Source: Shewanella sp. MTB7 (GTDB lineage Bacteria; Pseudomonadota; Gammaproteobacteria; Enterobacterales; Shewanellaceae). From it: a stretch of 64,000 nucleotides of DNA. Below, in pieces: positions 58,196 through 64,000 of the stretch. The notes below the pieces were generated by a model. The model searched no databases and had not been told where the DNA came from. It saw only the letters and a list, made by a program, of their open reading frames with translations. A program made the position numbers and the translations under genes. Where the stretch lies: contig NZ_CP085636.1 in NCBI RefSeq assembly GCF_027571385.1, positions 3,972,001 through 4,036,000 on the forward strand, given 5' to 3'. Within the stretch, counting starts at the first letter, position 1. Each line of letters begins with the position of its first letter.

Positions 58196-59359
58196 ATGAC
58201 GGTGTATTTTCTTGATACCACTTTGGCACAACAAATTGTAGAGCGTACGATGAAAATCATCGTCCATAATATAAATGTAATGAATGCACAAGGTGTGATC
58301 TTAGGCTCCGGAGATCCTCATCGCGTAGGTTCCACTCACGAAGGAGCCCTACTTGCCATAAGCCAAAATAGAACCGTCGACATAAATGCTGCTAGCGCTA
58401 AAAACCTTCATGGCGTGAAAGCAGGCATTAATTTACCTCTACATTATAAGGGAGAGATCATAGGTGTTATCGGCATAACGGGTGATCCCGAAACGCTGAA
58501 AAGTTATGGTGAACTACTTAAGATGACCGCCGAGTTAATTGTCGAACAAGCTAACTCCCTTGAGCTTGCTCAATGGCAGTATCGTCAAAAAGAGGAGTTC
58601 ATTCTTCAATTAATAAAATCCAGAGGCGAGTTTAACTCTCATCTCAGAGATTGGTCTTCACAATTAGGCATCAATATAGACGCCCCACGCGTGGCAGCAG
58701 TTGTTCAGGTTCAAGGGGATAAAGGGCTGATATCGGCCGACTCTATCTTAAAAATGGTACTAAACCTGCTTGAAACCCCTTCTAGAGGCAACTTAGTCGC
58801 CATGACTTCAATGACAGAGCTCGTCATTTTAAAGCCCGCTTTCCTTAATGGAAAACAGTGGGATCCTCACTTGGAAAGCCAACGTATAGATCAACTACTT
58901 GCTCGTTTACCAACAGAGATGAACGCTAGATTAAAAATATCTCTCGGGCATTTTTTTGTTAAACCAACCGACATAGCCCGTTCTTACCAGACAGCCAAAG
59001 AAACATTAGGTCTGGGGACGCTATTACACCCAGAACAGAACAAATATCTTTACGACGACTATTCCCTGCAAGTGCTTCTATCAACACTGAAAGATGATTG
59101 GCGTGGAATAGAGCTATCGGCCCCCTATCAGACATTATTAAATGCCGATAAGAAAGGTCAGCTCAACAAGACCTTAGCGGCTTACCTCACTCATTTTGGC
59201 GACCAACAGATGTGCGCTAGAACCCTATTTATTCATCGAAACACATTAAGGTATCGACTCGAGAAGATCCAAAAGATTACTGGTGTTAATATTCAACAAC
59301 TCGATGGACTACTCATTCTCTATTTAGGACAAGTGCTGACAAAGCACGAAAACAAGTAA
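58196..59359 (+). CDS. cdaR: CdaR-family sugar-diacid/glycerate regulator
   Basis: A 387-residue regulator. The N-terminal diacid-recognition domain has LAQQIVERTMKIIVHNINVM, GSGDPHRVGSTHEGALLAIS and LHGVKAGINLPL. The C-terminal PucR-type HTH reads TLFIHRNTLRYRLEKIQKIT. E. coli CdaR activates glucarate, galactarate and glycerate genes. A GntP permease lies 4 kb downstream on the same strand and is a likely target. ATG at 58196 gives the same N-terminal length as E. coli CdaR; GTG at 58202 has the better ribosome spacing. Confidence 0.88.
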   Translation: MTVYFLDTTLAQQIVERTMKIIVHNINVMNAQGVILGSGDPHRVGSTHEGALLAISQNRTVDINAASAKNLHGVKAGINLPLHYKGEIIGVIGITGDPETLKSYGELLKMTAELIVEQANSLELAQWQYRQKEEFILQLIKSRGEFNSHLRDWSSQLGINIDAPRVAAVVQVQGDKGLISADSILKMVLNLLETPSRGNLVAMTSMTELVILKPAFLNGKQWDPHLESQRIDQLLARLPTEMNARLKISLGHFFVKPTDIARSYQTAKETLGLGTLLHPEQNKYLYDDYSLQVLLSTLKDDWRGIELSAPYQTLLNADKKGQLNKTLAAYLTHFGDQQMCARTLFIHRNTLRYRLEKIQKITGVNIQQLDGLLILYLGQVLTKHENK

Positions 59360-59980
59360 CCAATTAATGCCTAAGCTAACCCATAAACAGAAATTTGGTC
59401 TCTTCTTTTAGCTATTCTAGATCTGGATCTAGGTAGAGTTTCTCTACCATCACCAAAGATAATGATCAAAAAAATGGCCTCTTAGCTAAACTTAACTAAA
59501 TTGCCCAGTTGTAAAAGGTCAACGAGTGAAAAAAGGGTCATCATCCAATATTCAATCTGAGAGTCTCAATTTATCGATTTTAAATATTGAAGTTGAAGAG
59601 AGTGATTGGCAAAAGTGGCAAACTCAGTTTGCTTCAAATAGATTTAATATAGATAACAACCACTATTGCACTGATGTGATAACGACAGCTCAATATCTGT
59701 ATATAAACGACCTAAGACAAGAATCCAGGTACCAAGAGAATGAGATGCCTTATCTCTCTTATCTAGGACTGCCGATAGTCTGGCCAGATGGGAGTACCTT
59801 TGGCTCTTGTAAGTGTATTAAATACTCAGATCACCGACTATCCACAAGACTATATCGATGCCCTAAATGTAATAAAAGAGGTGCTAGACAGTGATCTACG
59901 CCACCTTTACAAAGAAGAGCAACTATTGAAAATGAGTTATACCGACCCCTTAACTCAAATCTATAATCGCCGTATTCTGG

Positions 59981-60883
59981 TCAAGCCAAACCGGACACCT
60001 TACTTTGTAATTTTTCGTAGCTGATAGGTGTTAAATCACCAAGTGTTGTGTGAAGCCGCTCGTGGTTGTAATACCGAATATATTCTTCAACATTTTGCTT
60101 CATTGTTTCCCGCGTTAAATGCACCACATTTAACAACCACTCATGCTTCAAACTTCCAAAGAAACGCTCAACAACTGCATTGTCTAAACAGGCTCCTACG
60201 CTGCTCATCGAAGCAACTATCCCATGTCCATTCAACAGGTTTTGAAACTGCTTACTGGTGTATTGTGAGCCTCTGTCACTATGAAACATGATCCCTCTTT
60301 TGGGTTTTCGTAACGTTATTGCCATTCGCAATGCTCGCTCAACTAAATTAACAGTCATGCGCTTTGATATGGCCCAACCTACTATGCGTCTAGAGTGTAA
60401 GTCCATTACAATAGCTAGAAACATCCAGCCCTGACGCGTCCTTAAATAAGTCACATCACCAGCCCAAATCTGATTAACTTTCTCAGGATAGAATTGCTGA
60501 TCCAGCAGATTATCTGCAACGCTATCACTGTGTTTACGCTTTGTAGTTACCTTGTAAGCTTGACGTTGAGTGACTACTAGACCGAGCTTTCGCATAATAG
60601 TTCGAGTGCGATAACGTCCAATACTGAAGCCTTCCAGGCGTAGTTTCTTGGCTAGTTGACGAGAGCCTAAACTTCCTCGGCTGCGCTTAAAAAGACGTTT
60701 AGCCGTTCGGTAGAGATTGAGCTCTTGCTCACTTATTATTTGAGCTGGTCTAGCTAGCCAATCATAAAATGTACTGCGACTTACACGCAGAACATAACAA
60801 AGCGTTTTTGTCGGGAATCGAGGCTTATGCTCTCGAATAAACCGAAACTTTACTTCATTTCTCTCGCGAAGAAGGCACTGGCC
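59981..60883 (-). CDS. IS3-family transposase OrfB (via -1 frameshift)
   Basis: About 300 residues of integrase-core transposase. HTH_21-like start FYDWLARPAQIISEQELNLY, then the rve core with D (WAGDVTYL), D (FHSDRGSQYTS) and E (CLDNAVVERFFGSLKHEW), and the closing YYNHERLHTTLGDLTPISYE. In this frame it connects exactly to orfA by a -1 slip at AAAAAAG (60889-60883), giving an OrfAB fusion of about 385 residues. An internal ATG at 60595 gives a shorter product lacking the N-terminus. Confidence 0.88.
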   Translation of the reverse strand, partial: GQCLLRERNEVKFRFIREHKPRFPTKTLCYVLRVSRSTFYDWLARPAQIISEQELNLYRTAKRLFKRSRGSLGSRQLAKKLRLEGFSIGRYRTRTIMRKLGLVVTQRQAYKVTTKRKHSDSVADNLLDQQFYPEKVNQIWAGDVTYLRTRQGWMFLAIVMDLHSRRIVGWAISKRMTVNLVERALRMAITLRKPKRGIMFHSDRGSQYTSKQFQNLLNGHGIVASMSSVGACLDNAVVERFFGSLKHEWLLNVVHLTRETMKQNVEEYIRYYNHERLHTTLGDLTPISYEKLQSKVSGLA

Positions 60884-61137
60884 TTTTTTAGAATTTCTTT
60901 CTCCATTCTCAGCTGCTTAACCTCTTTTCGAAGCGCTAATAGCTCAGTCTTTTCATCTGAACTAACGGATGAGTTTTCGAGCTCCTCAGCCTTCTGTCTC
61001 CAGGTATATAGCAGGTTTGATGACACTCCTAGCGCATCGGCAGCTTGCGGGACGGTGTAGCCTTGTTCTGTGATTAAGCCGATGGCTTCTTCTTTAAATT
61101 CTTTGGTATAAGTTCGATACTGACGTTTTGTATTCAT
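60850..61137 (-). CDS. IS3-family OrfA (HTH protein)
   Basis: A 95-residue protein with an N-terminal helix-turn-helix (TVPQAADALGVSSNLLYTWR) and a leucine-zipper-like tail (LLALRKEVKQLRMEKEILKK). It ends FFAREMK. ATG at 61137 (MNTKRQYRTYTKEF); an ATG at 61143 is also in frame. Overlaps orfB by 34 bases around the slippery A6G. Confidence 0.88.
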   Translation of the reverse strand: MNTKRQYRTYTKEFKEEAIGLITEQGYTVPQAADALGVSSNLLYTWRQKAEELENSSVSSDEKTELLALRKEVKQLRMEKEILKKASAFFAREMK

Positions 61138-61741
61138 GATCACCTCGATTGATTATCGTATTATCCACAATCAAGGTGTCCGGACCGATTAGACCAGATT
61201 ACCGAGGCTTAATTGACTTATTACAAAGCACTCAAGATCTAGCTAGGCGACTAAAAAGACAACTCATCTTGATCTACTTCGATCTGGATAAGTTTAAAAC
61301 TGCCAACGACCGATATGGCCACGACATGGGGGATAAGTTACTTAATCAATTTGCCATGAATCTTAAGCAGAACAGTCGCAATTGTGATCTTGTCGCACGT
61401 TGGGGTGGCGATGAATTTATTGTCATTATTCATGCTGAAGATACCGAGTGTGTCGATGTTTACATTAACCGAATGAACCAACATCTCGCTGATCAAACTT
61501 ATCTTCCGGACATCCACTTCTCCTACGGTTACACCCTGATAAAACCTGAAGACAAGTCGACATTGGCAGAGATCCTCACTACAGCAGATCAAAATATGTA
61601 TAGTAATAAGAAGTTAAAGAAAACTGATCACCAAAAATAGCCTTGTTTTTATCGATAGCCAAACTACCTGAGAATGTTCTGCATTTCCAAGTAGCTTGGG
61701 TATGTATCTCTAGCGTATAATTTGGCAACTTGAGGTATATA

Positions 61742-62824
61742 GTGTCAAAGCAACTGAAAATGAAACCCACTTTTTTTACCTACTTTCTGATCCTCACTTT
61801 TTCGTTTGCAACTCACGCTATCGAACTCAACGACTATGATGCAGATGTAGCCGCCCTGTTACTCGAATACCAAGGGGATGAGGATGTGGCGGCTCTACTT
61901 CGTGAATATCAAGGGACTACACCTAACTCAGCCCTTGATAGACCCTCAGTACTGACCCTCACTAATGAGCATAAATCCAGCACTTATGTTGATTTCGAGC
62001 GCGGATTAATTTTAATCGAAACCTCGAATAGATCTCAGCTCAAACAAGCCATCATACAGGTGCTACTCACGCAGGTAGATCCTAAGTTGATCGATGCCAA
62101 GACGGCACAGGATTTTGGTCTGGTAAATAAGGGGAAACGGCCTTTCTTTTGGGGACAAATAGTTGATCATGAAAACAGGCCTATCGAATATCTTTGGCGT
62201 GCAGAGCGTTTCGCCGACTATCTTATTGCAAAGAAGTTGCCCCTAGAATCCCAAACTCGCATCGCCATTAAAATGGTCGCTGACCATACCAAAATAGCGG
62301 GTGGGAAATACATTCAATATGCTCAAGCTTCTGGCCGACATTATGGCATAGCTCCTGAGCTTATTATGGCCATTATGGAGACTGAGAGCGCCTTTAACCC
62401 GATGGCGAGATCCCGCTCCAATGCATTAGGTTTAATGCAGGTAAAAGCCAACACTGCAGGAAGAGACTACTTCTCTCTCATCAAGGGTTATAAACATACA
62501 CCAACCTCCGCCTATCTTTACGATCCGCAAAAAAATATCGATTTAGCCACAGGCTACTTGCAGATATTATCTACGCGTTATTTAACAGGGATAACTCACC
62601 CCAAAAAGCTGGAGTACGCCATGATATCTAGCTACAACGGTGGTAGCGGTAATCTGTGGAAGAGTTTAGATCCCAAGGCTAATCGTACTAAAGCCACGGC
62701 TCGCATTAACAAGATGAGTGTCAGTGAATTCTATTGGTTTCTCACCAATAGACACATTAGAGGAGAAACACGACACTATTTAACCAAGGTAAGTAACAAA
62801 CAGAAAAAGTATACCCATCTATAA
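61742..62824 (+). CDS. MltC-like lytic transglycosylase
   Basis: About 360 residues. The MltC-type N-domain (TYVDFERGLILIETSNRSQL) precedes an SLT domain with the catalytic Glu in AIMETESAFNP, then SRSNALGLMQVKANTAG and SSYNGGSGNLW. Cleaves peptidoglycan with 1,6-anhydro ring formation. Start GTG at 61742 has GAGG six bases before; an ATG at 61760 is possible. Unlike E. coli MltC there is no lipobox: the signal ends THA-IEL, so it should be soluble in the periplasm. The mature N-terminus has a tandem DVAALLLEYQG / DVAALLREYQG repeat. Confidence 0.87.
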   Translation: MSKQLKMKPTFFTYFLILTFSFATHAIELNDYDADVAALLLEYQGDEDVAALLREYQGTTPNSALDRPSVLTLTNEHKSSTYVDFERGLILIETSNRSQLKQAIIQVLLTQVDPKLIDAKTAQDFGLVNKGKRPFFWGQIVDHENRPIEYLWRAERFADYLIAKKLPLESQTRIAIKMVADHTKIAGGKYIQYAQASGRHYGIAPELIMAIMETESAFNPMARSRSNALGLMQVKANTAGRDYFSLIKGYKHTPTSAYLYDPQKNIDLATGYLQILSTRYLTGITHPKKLEYAMISSYNGGSGNLWKSLDPKANRTKATARINKMSVSEFYWFLTNRHIRGETRHYLTKVSNKQKKYTHL

Positions 62825-62917
62825 GTTATCCATTCACTAACTGACGTTAACTCTAGGACTAAATTAGCTAACGTAATGTTTGATACCAGCAATTCAGCTT
62901 AATCCATTAGCATTAAC

Positions 62918-62967
62918 CTTTATCCATGTATGATTTGTGCATTTGCACAAATCATACATGGATAAAG
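62918..62967. repeat. 50-bp perfect palindrome
   Basis: Left arm 62918-62941 begins CTTTATCCATGTATG; the right arm 62944-62967 ends CATACATGGATAAAG. All 24 base pairs match with 2 central bases. It lies 94 bases past the transglycosylase stop and has no T-run. Confidence 0.9.
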
Positions 62968-63053
62968 CCGACAAATTAGTCACTAACCACGATGCCTGAT
63001 TGTACTTTGCACAGGATAATAGCCAAGCCTGAAATACCTTAGCCGTAAATTGT

Positions 63054-63316
63054 ATACCAATCAATTTAAGAAAGTGATCTACTCAGAATGGTTTTGGCAA
63101 ACTAATTCAAGGGGAATGGATGATGTAATGGTTATTCCCTTACAAGTTCATTCAACGCAGAAGTAGGCCGCCAAAAACACTCCTAAGGCGAGTTTTTGCG
63201 CCTCTGATACTGTGTTAACGAGCTTAAACGTAGAACAACTATGTTCTTCACTCGTTGCCTTGTCTCAGAAGCGCTAAACTCTCGCTGAGCGATAACATCT
63301 TTATATTGATTGGTAT
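63054..63316. mobile_element. MITE-like element, 263 bp
   Basis: Terminal inverted repeats ATACCAATCAATTTAA and TTATATTGATTGGTAT match at 15 of 16 positions. No ORF inside; the interior has a hairpin-rich stretch (GCCAAAAACACTCC..GGCGAGTTTTTGC). Size, terminal repeats and lack of coding fit a miniature inverted-repeat element. This type of end is one I have seen scattered in Shewanella genomes, from memory. Confidence 0.65.
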
Positions 63317-63378
63317 TAACGACTAACAACCCGGGTTAACCCAAAAAATAACGAATAATACCCAAACAGGGACCTCCT

Positions 63379-64000
63379 ATGATCCAAGTACTTATCTTGT
63401 TGGCAGTGATATTCTTCATTGTTATTGCCACCTCAAAATTTAAACTCCATCCATTTCTAACCTTAATTCTTGCCTCGTTTATCACCGCATTTGCCTACGG
63501 TTTACCCAGCGCTGATGTCGCCGGCATTATCACGTCAGGCTTTGGCGGGATATTAGGCTACATAGGCTTAGTCATCGTCTTAGGTACTATTATCGGTACC
63601 ATATTGGAAAAAAGTGGCGCAGCCATTACGATGGCAGATGTCGTCATCAAGGTACTTGGCAAACGTTTCCCTACACTCACTATGTCAATTATCGGTTACT
63701 TGGTCTCTATCCCGGTTTTTTGTGACTCAGGTTTTGTGATCTTAAACTCATTGAAACAATCGATGGCAAATCGCATGAAGGTCTCTAGTGTCTCGATGAG
63801 TGTGGCTTTAGCAACCGGTTTGTATGCGACCCACACTTTTGTACCGCCAACACCGGGGCCAATTGCCGCAGCGGGTAACTTAGGTCTGGGCTCAAACTTA
63901 GGTTTAGTTATTTTTGTCGGTATGTTTGTTGCCGCGGTTGCAGCCCTTGCAGGTACGCTTTGGGCAAATCGCTTTGCTGACGTAGAGCCTGATGGTGAAG
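63379..64000 (+). CDS. GntP-family gluconate/glycerate permease (3' end outside window)
   Basis: An ATG at 63379 opens a frame of at least 207 codons to the window edge. It is very hydrophobic with the GntP-family blocks FKLHPFLTLILASFITAFAY, GFGGILGYIGLVIVLGTIIG, SIPVFCDSGFVIL and FVPPTPGPIAAAGNLG. H+ symport of gluconate, glycerate or similar acids. With CdaR upstream, glycerate is a good guess. Its promoter lies after the MITE-like element. Confidence 0.87.
   Translation, partial: MIQVLILLAVIFFIVIATSKFKLHPFLTLILASFITAFAYGLPSADVAGIITSGFGGILGYIGLVIVLGTIIGTILEKSGAAITMADVVIKVLGKRFPTLTMSIIGYLVSIPVFCDSGFVILNSLKQSMANRMKVSSVSMSVALATGLYATHTFVPPTPGPIAAAGNLGLGSNLGLVIFVGMFVAAVAALAGTLWANRFADVEPDGE

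Larger units (their letters stand above)
59978..61196 (-). mobile_element. IS3-family insertion sequence (~1.2 kb)
   Basis: Bounded by imperfect 24-base terminal inverted repeats that start TGGTC and share CCGGACACCTT. It contains orfA and orfB on the minus strand with a slippery A6G between them. The DDE residues are all present, so the copy looks functional. No target-site duplication is obvious; the ends could be off by one or two bases. Confidence 0.88.
59526..61640 (+). pseudogene. GAF-GGDEF diguanylate cyclase, frameshifted and split by an IS
   Basis: Remains of one gene. 59526-59808 encodes the first part of a GAF domain (start GTG). An extra T at about 59805-59808 (GGC TCT T GTA AGT) shifts the frame; the next frame continues SVLNTQITDYPQDYIDALNV and enters the GGDEF domain (SYTDPLTQIYNRR). 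An IS3-family element then interrupts it. After the IS, 61197-61640 resumes RGLIDLLQSTQDLARR, IYFDLDKFKTANDRYGHDMG and the active-site motif GGDEF (61404-61418). Intact, it would have been a c-di-GMP synthase sensing a small ligand by GAF. The catalytic fragment has no start of its own. Confidence 0.88.

Noticed and set aside
61149..61640. Independent GGDEF gene
   Set aside because: Its first codons lie in the IS end; it is the 3' part of the interrupted gene and lacks a start and ribosome site.

Overview
This window is chromosomal DNA from a gammaproteobacterium, almost certainly a marine Shewanella. The strongest sign is an omcA-mtrC-mtrA-mtrB locus: two outer-membrane decaheme lipoprotein cytochromes, a periplasmic decaheme cytochrome and a porin-like barrel with an N-terminal CxxC. 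It sits next to feoAB and is flanked by Shewanella-type housekeeping genes. All functional calls come from reading protein motifs; no database was searched.

Layout. 1-2.9 kb: a LysR regulator (cut by the window edge) divergent from an acetoacetyl-CoA-type reductase and a thiolase. 3.1-7.9 kb: DinG helicase, a TSUP permease, PriC, a YccT-like protein and a ComFB-like protein. 8-11.7 kb: an accessory stretch with a broken REP-associated (HUH/Y1) transposase, an orphan lipoprotein, three copies of a ~136-bp dispersed repeat and several palindromes. 11.7-15.3 kb: 4.5S RNA, a ComEA-like protein, a DASS transporter and methionine gamma-lyase. 15.4-20.8 kb: the phage-shock module (pspABC-ycjX-ycjF divergent from pspF). 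20.9-27.9 kb: sapABCDF, fabV and a molbindin. 28.0-28.4 kb: a 102-bp tandem repeat. 28.5-37 kb: the protein quality-control block (ppiD, hupB, lon, clpX, clpP, tig), all on the minus strand. 37.2-37.8 kb: tRNA-His, tRNA-Arg and tRNA-Pro with a strong stable-RNA-type promoter. 38-45.4 kb: folD, cysS, ppiB, lpxH, miaE, a Yip1-family protein and glnS. 45.6-56.7 kb: feoAB divergent from omcA-mtrCAB. 56.8-64 kb: a membrane protein, a UDG-like protein, a CdaR regulator, a GAF/GGDEF gene destroyed by a frameshift and an IS3-family insertion, an MltC-like transglycosylase, a 50-bp palindrome, a MITE-like element and the start of a GntP permease.

How the parts fit. The metal-reduction genes form an electron conduit: MtrA inside MtrB crosses the outer membrane and feeds surface MtrC and OmcA. 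Ferrous iron made by Fe(III) reduction could be imported by the neighbouring FeoAB, and the shared intergenic region carries CRP-like and Fur-like palindromes. The Psp and Sap genes handle envelope stress and peptide-type substrates. PpiD, trigger factor, ClpXP and Lon cover folding and proteolysis, and lon has a heat-shock-type promoter. CdaR plus GntP suggests glycerate or sugar-acid uptake.

The least explained material is the repeat content. A set of hairpins shares a conserved ATGGAT/AAGGAT-like apex on stems of different sequence, at 8.2, 8.5, 10.8, 11.1, 11.4 and 28.2 kb. Together with the broken transposase it is the best candidate here for an undescribed element family.
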